NCBI GenBank assembly: GCA_027681045.1
Contig: JAQDCK010000008.1
Span: 18,363-66,101 of the forward strand
Length of the DNA stretch: 47,739 nucleotides
Source: Lactobacillaceae bacterium AF64-9pH9TA
Lineage (GTDB): Bacteria > Bacillota > Bacilli > Lactobacillales > Lactobacillaceae
Direction of reading: 5' to 3'
The notes under the pieces: model-generated
What the model saw: only the letters and a program-made list of their open reading frames with translations
Database searches by the model: none
Told to the model about the DNA's origin: nothing
In this document: positions 7,668 through 16,688 of the stretch, piece by piece
Layout: each line of letters begins with the position of its first letter
How positions within the stretch are numbered: position 1 is the stretch's first letter
Translations under genes and position numbers: made by a program

Positions 7668-9782
7668 TCACTCTACCCCCAAAGACTTAAACACTGCATC
7701 TTCAGCACTGTTATAGAAGATAATTTGAAAGCTTCCCATCAGTTCTGGTGGCACTGTGCCAAGATCTGCAGCTGAAGTAATCGGAAGCAATATTTTCTTT
7801 GCCCCCGAATCAAGGCATACCTGCAGTGCATTTGCCAACTCATCAACCTTCATTAATGTTCCACTGATACTGATCTCACCAAGCACAACGAGTGAACTCT
7901 GTGCTGGTTTTGACAAGGCAATGGAGCACAATACAATAAGCGTAGGCAGTGCAAGTTTATGTGTCATTCCTATGCCTTGCAGATCCTGATAGTTGATGAT
8001 GTAATCCTTTGCTGTAGTAGAGATGGAACCACTGATCCGATTTCCATTTGCTTTCAGATAGTTATAGGCAGTGTCTGTTGCTTCCTTGCATTCCCGGTCC
8101 GAGCCTATACCTGTCCGTTCAAACTTGCCATTACCCGGCAACATCTGACTCTCCAGACGGAACACACCGATCATTCCGGATTTTCCACGAGATACCGTAT
8201 ATACCTGTCCCGGATTGCACATACCTTCCGGAATTAGCTTGCCACCACCCTGCTCAGGCACGGAAACATAATGCTCCTCGAATGTTTCATTATCGATATA
8301 GGAGAAATTCACATCATAGAATTCCATTCCACCAAGCTTCTTGAGCTGCTCCTTCACCCTACGGCGCATCTCCAGTGCCATCGTTAGGCACTCGGCTACA
8401 TCTTCCTTTGTAAAACTGCCATCTGGATACAAGAGCTTAATATACCCGTCTACCATCTTGCGAACGGCAATGGTATCTCGCTGATTCAGATTCCGACCAA
8501 GACGGAAATACTGATCCAACGCATCTCCGTAATTCTCTTTCCGCAATTCTCGGATAAACTCCGCCAGATAGTCCGTAATAAAGCCATAATCATCCGTGAA
8601 GTGTTCCGGGCGGAATTTCGGAATTTCCCAGCCAGGATTGTAACAATGCATACGATCCAAAAAAACCGTATCAGTCCCCATCTCCGGAGGAAACGGGTCA
8701 AACAGGCTGGATGTCTTGAGCAGAACGTCCACGCTCTGGTTAATGTTGCCAACAAAGACCATGGATGCCGAAGCGGAAATCTCTTCCTTGCCTCGCGCAA
8801 AGGATCCGGACACCATATAGTCTTTCATGATCTGTACGCCATCCTTATCCTTGAAATTGATTCCAGCTACCTCATCAAATGCAACGCAGTCCCACAGGCC
8901 TACAAGCCCGACCTGTCGACGACCCATGTTGTAAAAGAGATTCGCTACCGTAGTCTGTCCACCAGACACCAGAATGCTGTTCGGAGAGATTTCTTTGTAC
9001 AAATGAGATTTGCCAGTACTACGAGGACCAAGCTCACAGAAGTTGAAATTGTTCTCAACCAGCGGCAGCATACGGTTCAAAAGCAGCCACTTTTCTTGAT
9101 AGGTAAATTCATCTGGTTCCATTCCAGTAGAACGGAGCAGAACGTCCAGCCATTCGTCCTTTGTGAAGGCCTTTCTTCCCTCTTTCAGCTCTTCGATATC
9201 CACATGTGGCATCTGAATCGGTGTCAGACGATTGATACTGATCGGGGATACTTCTTTTTGCTTCGCACGCTTTGAGCGCTGATCGGCCCCAGCATCATCT
9301 ACATAGCCGAAGTCATCATGCTCACTGTTATATTCCAGCTGCACGATGCACCAGATCCCACTGCAGAGGAGTCTGTCATACTTTTCCGGATACTCTTCAT
9401 CAATCGGAATACCGGTAAGTCCCAGATTAGTAAACGACGCCTCATACAGATCCTTCTTGAGATTCAGCTGCACCGATACCATATCAATGACAGTATGGGA
9501 GCCGTGCTGCCGAAGCATAGAAAGGACCTTCTGTGCCTCATCCGGACGGACATAATTGTCCGCCAGAATTTTCTTCACACTCTCCAGTCCCGACTGCAAG
9601 ATCTCTTCATCGTCAGAGCTGCAATACTGTCCAAGCAGAAACTCAAGCACGTAGACCGGTACATTCGCGCCTTCCTTGATCTTTTTCGTCAGATCCTTCC
9701 GGACAATCTTTCCGTCAAAATGCTCTCTTAGTTTCTTCCTGATTTCTTCTCTACGGCTCTCGTTTACCTCTGTATCAGCCAT
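7668..9782 (-). CDS. brxL: BREX system Lon-like AAA+ protein BrxL
   Basis: 704 residues, full length for the family. The N-terminus has the BrxL-type segment FDGKIVRKDLTKKIKEG followed by VPVYVLEFLLGQY. The AAA+ core has Walker A GPRSTGKS (252-259) and Walker B DCVAFDEVAG (298-307), with an arginine-rich FLDRMHCYNPGW segment beyond. The C-terminal 180 residues form a Lon-like fold (LVVLGEISISGTLMKVDE), but I do not see a Lon-type PSAG catalytic motif. The start at 9782 is chosen over the ATG at 9800 because GGGGG lies 8 nt before it. In type 1 BREX, brxL is the last gene and follows pglZ, as here. All other BREX genes are absent. Codon use is richer in GC than the SIR2-HerA pair downstream. 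Confidence 0.92.
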   Translation of the reverse strand: MADTEVNESRREEIRKKLREHFDGKIVRKDLTKKIKEGANVPVYVLEFLLGQYCSSDDEEILQSGLESVKKILADNYVRPDEAQKVLSMLRQHGSHTVIDMVSVQLNLKKDLYEASFTNLGLTGIPIDEEYPEKYDRLLCSGIWCIVQLEYNSEHDDFGYVDDAGADQRSKRAKQKEVSPISINRLTPIQMPHVDIEELKEGRKAFTKDEWLDVLLRSTGMEPDEFTYQEKWLLLNRMLPLVENNFNFCELGPRSTGKSHLYKEISPNSILVSGGQTTVANLFYNMGRRQVGLVGLWDCVAFDEVAGINFKDKDGVQIMKDYMVSGSFARGKEEISASASMVFVGNINQSVDVLLKTSSLFDPFPPEMGTDTVFLDRMHCYNPGWEIPKFRPEHFTDDYGFITDYLAEFIRELRKENYGDALDQYFRLGRNLNQRDTIAVRKMVDGYIKLLYPDGSFTKEDVAECLTMALEMRRRVKEQLKKLGGMEFYDVNFSYIDNETFEEHYVSVPEQGGGKLIPEGMCNPGQVYTVSRGKSGMIGVFRLESQMLPGNGKFERTGIGSDRECKEATDTAYNYLKANGNRISGSISTTAKDYIINYQDLQGIGMTHKLALPTLIVLCSIALSKPAQSSLVVLGEISISGTLMKVDELANALQVCLDSGAKKILLPITSAADLGTVPPELMGSFQIIFYNSAEDAVFKSLGVE

Positions 9783-9803
9783 CTTACTAACCCCCGCCAT
9801 TGT

Positions 9804-10376
9804 TTATATTCCAAATCCAAAATCATCCGTAAATGGCAGATCCATGATCACCTGTCTGCTCTGCACCTCCGCTCCGGACTCTTCCTTGAGAACCTTCAGG
9901 AAATACTTATGATGGCTTCCATAAGCTTTTTTCTTGATGTCAAAATGGAGCGATACCATACGGTCGCCCGGGTTCTCAGAAGAACTGTCAGCTGTATACA
10001 GAACCTCGTTGGAAATCACTTCTCCGGCATCCGACTCAAACCGGATGCGATAGGTCGCCGGCTTGACGACATCACTTACCGGCTGCTCCTGATAGAAATC
10101 CAGCTTCAGCTTCAGGTTGGTCACCTTCCGGATATCCGTGATCAGGTTAAACTTCACGTCTTCCGTGTCGCCGTCTTCAAAGGCGCGGATGTTGTTGACG
10201 GTAGTATTCTCTGGTGCCTACTGCAGACCGGCCACAGCTGCGACAAAGGCGTCTGCCCCGGTGCCGAAGGCCAGGTTGTGCTGCTTATATTCTGGTGCCA
10301 GCAGGCTCTTGGCCAATTCCAAGTCACCTGATGCAAAAGTGCTGATAAGTGCCAATGCTTTTTCCTTGTTAGTCAT
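9804..10376 (-). pseudogene. Chimera of a SnoaL-like gene start and a PglZ C-terminus, with an internal stop
   Basis: One frame runs from ATG 10376 (AGGAG 9 nt upstream) to the stop at 9804. It is broken only by TAG at 10220-10218. The first 67 or so codons read like a small SnoaL/NTF2-fold protein (MTNKEKALALISTFASGD, EYKQHNLAFGTGADAF, TTVNNIRAFEDGD). From about 10170 on the peptide changes to a beta-rich segment ending LPFTDDFGFGI. I assign that segment to the C-terminus of BREX phosphatase PglZ from its position directly before brxL and the acidic-FGF ending. The junction is in frame, which points to a deletion that removed the upstream BREX genes and placed brxL behind a host promoter. 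An internal start for the PglZ part (ATG 10157) is possible. The PglZ call is moderate. Confidence 0.65.
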
Positions 10377-10414
10377 GATGTTTGTCTCCTTAAAATTCTG
10401 TTTTTTCTCCTGTA

Positions 10415-10429
10415 ACTTAAACTTCCCAC
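10415..10429. repeat. Outer inverted repeat, left copy
   Basis: ACTTAAACTTCCCAC here is repeated exactly in inverted orientation at 12005-12019. Each copy lies 19 bp outside the 29-bp terminal repeat of the IS4-family element. The symmetry suggests they belong to the element ends. Confidence 0.7.
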
Positions 10430-10448
10430 ACCAAAAAGAACTATGAAG

Positions 10449-11985
10449 CCTTGAAAACTCAATAGTTTAGCCAGTAAATATTCAATTAAGCTGCTAGTGA
10501 TGGCGATATATCCTCTTGCATGTACTTCGGGAGGCGGGAAATGAAAGCGTTGGTGAGCCTTTCCATCTGCTCTTCTGTCGGTTGGAAGATCTCTTTCACA
10601 CTCTTGAACACGGCTTCCACCAGGATTTGTAGGGAGTGATTGAAAGTGATGTCCGCAAGCTCGTCTACCATGCAGTAAAAGAGCTCGCCTATTGTCCTAT
10701 CATCTTCATCATCTCGCTTCTCAACTGACATGAACATGTAACGCAGAAAGACGAAAGCTGTATGGGCAATCAATGCATCATATGAGAGGCCGTGGTATTC
10801 AGTGCCAAGCTTCAAGAAACTCTTGCAGGTCTTGAAGAAGACCTCGATGTCCCATCTTTTGCCGTAAATTCTGATGATCTCACTTTCATCAATCGTCATG
10901 TCCGTGCAAATAAGGGCTATCCAGTCTTTGCGGTTGGAGCGATTTCTTACGCAGACTATTCTGGCATCAATCTGGGCACCATCTTTGGCAGGATCGCCAA
11001 CCTTTAACAGGGACGGACAGGAGATATCTTGAACGGCCTCGACGCTTCTTGCATGCGTTGAAGATCTGTTCGACGTTCATTCGCTTTCCTTCGAACTCGT
11101 ATGTGATCTTGGAGCTTTTCTTCACTATGGCGATTACGTTCAAACCACGTTGACTGATTTGGACAATCTGATGAGGATTGGAGAACCAAGTGTCAAACAT
11201 GACGTACTTGGCAGTGAGCCCTGCTTTCAAGGCTTGATCGAGCAGCTGGATAACTACATCGGTCCCCTTTGATTGGGCCATAATTCGCCTCTTGGCCGCA
11301 ATTGTGCGCTTGTCGATCTTCTTGGTTGTCCCGATGACATTCTGATCGTTCTTTGAGGACAGGAGTGATGAAGCGATTGGGACGAACGAGGATCCATCAG
11401 TCCAACCCATGGTCATCATCCGAAAGCCCTTCTTGTAGGTCATCGAAACGTGGTCAAATACTTTGGCAGCCAGCTCAGTCTTCTTGTATCCAGTTCTGGA
11501 GTAGAGCGAATCGTCAAAGACGAAGCAATCCGCACGTTGGTCAGAGGTCAGATCTTTCAAGTGCCCATTGACGATCCTCTCAGCTAGCAGAATAGTGAGG
11601 CGAAGCCAGTTGATATGTGGGTTATGCATGAATCGATAGTAGGTGTTTTCGGAGAAGCCAGCAGTACACTTGCCAGACTTCTGTTGCATGTACATGCTTC
11701 TATCTCGAAACACATTACTGAAGATGTATGAAAGGATCGACCAAAGTGGGATTCCTTTGGACTTGCGGAGCCCACATCTACGGAGAAGCTCCATAACTTT
11801 GTAGTCCTTGAAGAACTTTTCAACAGAACGGGCAATTTGGGGTTCGTTTTTGGTATCGAATGATGGTAAACTAGACATAGCACAAGCCTTTCGTTTGATA
11901 CTGATGATGTTTTGGTCGACTTAATTATATCAAGCGAACAAAGGCCTTGTGCTTTTTTATTGGCTAAACTATTGAATTTTCAAGG
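10449..11985 (-). mobile_element. IS4-family insertion sequence, degraded
   Basis: Terminal inverted repeats of about 29 bp bound the transposase relic: CCTTGAAAACTCAATAG at 10449 and, inverted, CCTTGAAAATTCAATAG ending at 11985, with two mismatches over the repeat. A second pair of 15-bp inverted repeats sits 19 bp further out on both sides (10415-10429 and 12005-12019), so the true ends may be there. No target duplication is visible at either candidate boundary. Confidence 0.8.
10486..11878 (-). pseudogene. IS4 family DDE transposase, frameshifted
   Basis: The N-terminal frame starts at ATG 11878 and runs about 300 codons, with FVFDDSLYSRTGYKK (first aspartate) and VMFDTWFSNP (second aspartate). 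A frameshift near 11000-11015 moves the coding into another frame that ends at 10486. That second part has the IS4 signature Y-(2)-R-(3)-E-(6)-K in IYGKRWDIEVFFKTCK. Together the parts would make a protein of about 460 residues, normal for the family. As it stands it cannot make active enzyme unless the shift is bypassed. It lies upstream of and points toward the chimera/brxL operon, so any promoter in it could read into that operon. Confidence 0.88.
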
Positions 11986-12004
11986 TACAAGCCCACTTTT
12001 GTAA

Positions 12005-12019
12005 GTGGGAAGTTTAAGT
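12005..12019. repeat. Outer inverted repeat, right copy
   Basis: GTGGGAAGTTTAAGT is the exact inverted partner of 10415-10429. The flank just inside it (CCCACTTTTGTAAGTGGG) is itself a small palindrome. Confidence 0.7.
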
Positions 12020-12392
12020 AAGCATGATGCAAAAATTCTAGAATTATTGCTTCAACCCATGTCATTTAGTCTATATATTAATTATAGCCGATCATTTCAA
12101 GCTTTACACGATTATCAGTATGTAAAGAGGCCTTCTAACTCTTACTTTTAGAAGGTTCTTGAATTATATAGGCTTACTTTTATAGAAGACAATCTTTCGA
12201 CTTAAAGTCTACACTTAGGCAAGAATTATTGACAGTACTTTTCACTCACTCTTTTCCAAAGATTTATCTCCTTGCTTCCTAGCACTAAATAAGCGGTAAA
12301 TCGGCGGTTGATTGGAATTGCTTTTTAGTATCAAGTTATATAAAATTCTGATCAGAAAGCCATAATAGTTAATTTTATACAAACTCAAGGAC
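12020..12392. other. AT-rich stretch without a gene
   Basis: This spans from the IS4 element to the orphan membrane protein. It contains one hairpin, CCTTCTAA (12131-12138) against TTAGAAGG (12148-12155), followed by TTCTTG, which could act as a weak terminator. I find no convincing reading frame. The promoter of the next gene must lie in its last 150 bp, but I cannot pick it with confidence. Confidence 0.5.
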
Positions 12393-13220
12393 ATGACAAT
12401 TATGCATTTACTCAATTTTATAAATTCTGCTGAATTTACTGCTTTTTCAACAATCTTTAACCTTTTTGGCAACATAGCAACCCTTCTTTTAACAGGTTTG
12501 ACCTTTCATTTGACCATATTCTCAAAGAAAATAACATTGCTAGGTACAACCATCGATACTAATACGTTCAATGGTACGAAAATAGCTTTGACATTAAAGA
12601 ACGAAACACTCCATTCTATATCAGTTGAAGATATTTTTGTTATGAAACAGCTCAATAACCATTTTGCAATGATTAATTTGATTAACTATGATTCTCCAAT
12701 TTCCATAGATAGTTGGAAAATCGATAAGCTTTACACGCAACCATTTACGAGTATACCAAATTGGCCAGTTAAAGATACAGATGAATACCCCGATTATGAT
12801 GACTTAATGCAAAATTCCGTTCTAGGTATCTCATCGGGTAAACACATAATTTGGATAGCACCTAAGAAGAGACTACTCCGTGAAGCCAAAAAATCATACT
12901 ATAAAACGAACTATGATACTTTTACAGTTCAAAGATTTCAGCTAGATGGTGAGGTACTCTCACCTAAAGTTTACTGTAAAATTACACTTCAAATAAAAGA
13001 CTTGAACGGACAAAAAATGCTCATATCTGCACTTGGAATACTTGTAGAAAACAACGCTTTATTATTGAACAAAACTATTTTAGGATTCAATATTATTGAA
13101 CGTACAGGATATTCAGAAAAATCAATCAAGAAGCGTATTGCTAAATTATTGGATATTTCACGTAAGGACATGAAAGTCTTAATATTGCACAATAGTTTTA
13201 CTAGCTCGCAAAGTGAATAA
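12393..13220 (+). CDS. Hypothetical protein with one N-terminal membrane segment
   Basis: 275 residues; I do not recognise the family. A hydrophobic segment at about residues 18-44 (FSTIFNLFGNIATLLLTGL and on) is followed by a soluble domain of about 230 residues. That domain is rich in beta-forming residues, with tryptophans at about 110, 128 and 150. A second ATG at 12402 has better spacing to AAGGA and may be the real start. The gene is strongly AT-rich, alone between two decayed IS elements, and has intact length, so it is probably a recently acquired accessory gene. A membrane anchor plus cytosolic domain inside a defence island is compatible with a phage-defence effector, but nothing in the sequence proves that. 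Confidence 0.7.
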   Translation: MTIMHLLNFINSAEFTAFSTIFNLFGNIATLLLTGLTFHLTIFSKKITLLGTTIDTNTFNGTKIALTLKNETLHSISVEDIFVMKQLNNHFAMINLINYDSPISIDSWKIDKLYTQPFTSIPNWPVKDTDEYPDYDDLMQNSVLGISSGKHIIWIAPKKRLLREAKKSYYKTNYDTFTVQRFQLDGEVLSPKVYCKITLQIKDLNGQKMLISALGILVENNALLLNKTILGFNIIERTGYSEKSIKKRIAKLLDISRKDMKVLILHNSFTSSQSE

Positions 13221-13298
13221 AAATACTGCAAGTTTCAAATAAATGTATCATGTCTTTGGTTATAGCTCTAACCGAAATATCAGCACCCCAAACACATC

Positions 13299-13317
13299 AA
13301 AAAACTCTCCCTAAGCA
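13299..13317. repeat. 19-bp repeat, copy 1 (half of a terminator hairpin)
   Basis: AAAAAACTCTCCCTAAGCA matches 16689-16707 at 18 of 19 positions in direct orientation. The IS3 element starts at the next base. Beyond it, CTAGAGAGTTTTTT (14490-14503) completes a hairpin, so the IS3 copy sits inside what was a bidirectional terminator at the end of the DUF262 gene. Confidence 0.75.
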
Positions 13318-14486
13318 TGAAGTGCCCTACAATTGTTAGACATAGACATCTAACGATTGTGGGGTATTTTTATGACCAAATATTCATCTGAACTAAAAGT
13401 ACAAATTGCTTCTGACTATCTTAACGGCAAAAACTCATGCAATGGATTAAGCAAATAGTATAATATCGCCGCGGCAATAATTCGTACATTGGTGAAAGCA
13501 GCTGAACTCAATGGATTGGAAAGCTTAAAAGTTAAGCGAACCAAAAGAGAATATTCTTTTGACTTTAAGCTGGATGTGGTAAGCTACTATCTAAAATCCG
13601 ATGCAGGACGTAATCTGGTAGCTGCTAAATTCAATATTAATCCATCACAAGTGTATTCATGGACTAAGAAGTTCCAGCAAGATGGTCCAGAGGCGCTCCT
13701 TCCTGTCAAGAAAGGTAGACCCGCTAAAATGTCTAAGAAGACCGAGAAGGCCGAGAAAGCCAAGCGTAATAAGCAAATAGGAACTTTAACTGATAAGCAG
13801 AAATATGAGGCCAAACTTCTAGAAAAAGATGCCAGAATCAAAGAATTAGAATTGGAGCTCATCATCGCAAAAAAAGTGGCCGCCCGCTATCCAATCGACA
13901 AAAGACACAAATAGCTTGTGATATCCGAGCAGACCACTCAGAATTTCAGTTAAAACAGCTGTTTAAAGCTCTTAATCTCAATCGTAAGACTTATTACGAC
14001 AACCTTAAAAGAATCGCTAAGAAGGATAAGTACGCCGAAGTAAAAGATCTTATCAAAGATATCTACCACAACGAAGGCCAAGGCACGTATGGCTACTGTC
14101 TAATGTGGGCTGCTCTGCGTGACAAGGGCGTTAAATTAGCGATGGAAACAGTGCGCTGAAGATCGAGCTATATCACACTGCCAGCTACTCCCCCAACATG
14201 GAGTTAGTATTGGGTATGCTAGATGAATTGGAAACCAAACTACCGGCTCACTCCCACCCAGTTATCCATTCTGATCAAGGTTCTCAGTATCAAAGTCCAA
14301 CCTACGAAGCCCGCTTTGAAAAGATGAAACTAGTTCAAAGCATGTCCAGAAAGGGAAACTGTCACGGGTTTAACAACATCAGACGATCCAATAAACTAAA
14401 TTACACGACCCCTGTAAAATACAGAGATCGTGTAATGGCAACTATTTAAGATTTTCTAAAATGTCTAACTTTTCTATGGCACTTCA
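13318..14486 (+). mobile_element. IS3-family (IS150-like) insertion sequence, degraded
   Basis: The ends are imperfect inverted repeats: TGAAGTGCC...GTTAGACAT at 13318-13343, and the same motif inverted at 14461-14486. At about 1.17 kb it is shorter than the usual 1.4-1.5 kb because part of orfB is missing. Both frames are damaged. Confidence 0.85.
13372..14449 (+). pseudogene. IS3-family OrfA/OrfB transposase, degraded
   Basis: OrfA starts at ATG 13372 but has an in-frame TAG at 13456-13458. The rest contains a second HTH (YSFDFKLDVVSYYL, NINPSQVYSWTKKF) and the charged coiled-coil tail. At 13868-13876 the run CAAAAAAAG is the usual -1 frameshift site joining OrfA to OrfB. OrfB begins (GRPLSNRQKTQIACDIR, NEGQGTYGYC) but stops near 14157. 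An internal deletion follows, and the remaining piece (HSDQGSQYQSPTYE, MSRKGNCH) has lost the first catalytic aspartate region and the final glutamate segment. It cannot be active. Confidence 0.88.
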
Positions 14487-14519
14487 TTACCTAGAGAGTT
14501 TTTTAGACTATTTTTATCT

Positions 14520-16613
14520 CTATCCCTTCTTCCCAGACATAACTTCAATCTGCAACTCACTTTGGTCAATGCCATAGAAGTCAAACAAGTCTCTCAACTT
14601 GTGGATCTTGTTCCAGTTGTCGGTGCTCGTGTACAAGTAAACACCATCAGCAACTTGGCTAAAGCCGTTTTCTGGATGATCAATCAGAACTTTTTCAAGT
14701 TTAGTTTGATCGCCTGCAATTAGTTGGCGCATAGGTGCAGGATCAAGCTCATAAAGTGCCCGCACAACTCCGATATACATCTCTTTCCAAGTACGCTTAG
14801 GCAGCTTATACGGCGTGTTCATCAGACTGTAGGAAGCAATCTTCACGTTAGCGTAGTTGTTATCGTCATCAAGCCCATAAACTTCATTTTCGACAACCTT
14901 TGGCTGAAAATTACTGCTTGGCATTGGCCAGAGCTTTAAAGCGGTCTGCTTCAACAGTTCACTGCGTTCTATCAATTCCTTTTCAGTCCACTGGTCGCAT
15001 CCCTTAACAAAATCGTTCAGTCTAAACCCACTATGATCAAAGCCGTTCTCAGCCGTCTTTTTCTCGTGAAAACTCTTGTTGCTGTAGCTTGAATTATAAG
15101 CAGTCAAAGTCAAGTTAGCTAGCCGGTTGTCCCAACGGTCATAAATCGCTTGATAATCATCCCCAAGTTCTTTTTTCCACGCGCTTGACAACGTCTGCGG
15201 CATAATATGTTCAATCGTAAATCGATTGTTCTGCATCTCGCTAATGACATTGACTCTTTCAAGTGAGTCTTGGTTCTCTAAGCGGTCAAAGATGTAATAC
15301 TTGGTCTGCTGCCGCATGTTGTAGGCATCCCTAGTCTCAATGCTCTCCGCGAATTCATCATCTGTCGGGAAGTGTGAGACTTCCGCTTTAGACAGAAGCA
15401 AGTAGTTGATGATATCAACATAGTTGTCTGACTGGTCAACGTACTTAAGGGAGTCGCTGAACAGGGTCGCAAACAGCTTGTTCAATGAATTGTTCTGCAT
15501 CCCGCAGATTAGCCGTCTGAAAATGTACGATTCAATACTACCCAAAACAGCCGCGACTTCATCAGCGTTGACTTTACCTTCTTGCCAGTAGTCAAAAAGC
15601 GGCAGAATAAACGGTCTGGTAACATTCACTTCCAAGACAGCCAAACGCTTAAGCAACACGTTTACCTTGTCGCTTGGACTTTGCGCACTTCTGATCTGTT
15701 TCTCGTAACCTGCATACTTGAGCAAATCCTGCAAAACAGCTTCCGTGGTCATCTTTTTCTGCTCAATGAAACGCTTGAAGACCAGATAGACCTTGCCCAT
15801 GGCAGGAACCTTTTTGAGCTTGAAGGTTAAGTAGTTACGAATAAACTCAGAAACGTGATACTCGTTACCTTCTTCCGTATCAAGTTCGATCGGATGCCAA
15901 TATTTGTTATAAAATTCTTCCTGCTGATCCGCTGGCAGATTCATCAAGACAAAGTTTCTGATTTTATCAGCTTCGGTCAAATCAACACCGGTGGAGTTCA
16001 AGCTTTCAAAAATCAGCTGGGCATCATCTTCCCCTTGTCTGAGTGAAATATCAATTACGATAAGACGTTGAATTGCATCCCAGAGCTCATCAACTGTGAT
16101 CCTTTTCTTTAATATCTCATCTTGGAAGAATTTAAAGTTAGTTGTTTGATTAGACTCTTTTACATAGTCTGATTCCGGTCCAAATAGTTTCATCAAGGCT
16201 TCGGCATCATGCTTGACAGGCTGCAATTTATAATGGTCAATATTCTCTCTGTCTTTCACATGCCGGCAGATTAAATAATCCTCTTCAATTTCTTCAGCAA
16301 CTAGGTCTGGATCTTCGGCTTCAATTTGACCATCTTCTAGTAGTTTAACCATAGCCAAAATAAGAAGATATACGGTAGTTAGGCGCTGTTGACCGTCGAT
16401 AATTTGAAGTTTGCTGCTGTAATCTCCTCCAATTTCAACAATGCTACCGAAGAAGTGGGTGTCTCTATCCTCTTTTACCATATCAACCAAATCATCAAAA
16501 AGTTGTTGGCAGTTCGGAACCTTCCAATCATAATTTCTTTGATATACAGGAATTTGTAGCTTAGTTTTTGAGCCGTCAAACATCTCATAAATTGGTATCG
16601 CAGTACCCTTCAT
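14520..16613 (-). CDS. DUF262/DUF1524 protein, GmrSD-like modification-dependent nuclease
   Basis: 697 residues. The N-terminal DUF262 (ParB/Srx-like) domain has IPVYQRNYDW (21-30) and the hallmark DGQQR (73-77). The central helical part leads to a DUF1524 HNH-type nuclease region around 470-540 with FTIEHIMPQ, WDNRLANLTL and the YSNKSFHEKK segment. An extra C-terminal domain of about 120 residues ends the protein. Family members such as GmrSD and BrxU use nucleotide hydrolysis to cut phage DNA carrying modified bases. Fusion of both domains in one chain is the common form. The gene stands alone between two terminator-like repeats, with a decayed IS3 element in the downstream one. The frame is intact. 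Confidence 0.85.
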   Translation of the reverse strand: MKGTAIPIYEMFDGSKTKLQIPVYQRNYDWKVPNCQQLFDDLVDMVKEDRDTHFFGSIVEIGGDYSSKLQIIDGQQRLTTVYLLILAMVKLLEDGQIEAEDPDLVAEEIEEDYLICRHVKDRENIDHYKLQPVKHDAEALMKLFGPESDYVKESNQTTNFKFFQDEILKKRITVDELWDAIQRLIVIDISLRQGEDDAQLIFESLNSTGVDLTEADKIRNFVLMNLPADQQEEFYNKYWHPIELDTEEGNEYHVSEFIRNYLTFKLKKVPAMGKVYLVFKRFIEQKKMTTEAVLQDLLKYAGYEKQIRSAQSPSDKVNVLLKRLAVLEVNVTRPFILPLFDYWQEGKVNADEVAAVLGSIESYIFRRLICGMQNNSLNKLFATLFSDSLKYVDQSDNYVDIINYLLLSKAEVSHFPTDDEFAESIETRDAYNMRQQTKYYIFDRLENQDSLERVNVISEMQNNRFTIEHIMPQTLSSAWKKELGDDYQAIYDRWDNRLANLTLTAYNSSYSNKSFHEKKTAENGFDHSGFRLNDFVKGCDQWTEKELIERSELLKQTALKLWPMPSSNFQPKVVENEVYGLDDDNNYANVKIASYSLMNTPYKLPKRTWKEMYIGVVRALYELDPAPMRQLIAGDQTKLEKVLIDHPENGFSQVADGVYLYTSTDNWNKIHKLRDLFDFYGIDQSELQIEVMSGKKG

Positions 16614-16688
16614 TTTCTTTTCCTCACATTCTCTATAGATACTTATATGATAGCATTTTACTTCCTTAATGGCCTTTTAGACTCTACT

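Noticed and set aside
7756..9731. Several plus-strand open frames of 70-220 codons opposite brxL
   Set aside because: They overlap a clear full-length gene on the other strand, have no recognisable motifs and come from its codon bias.
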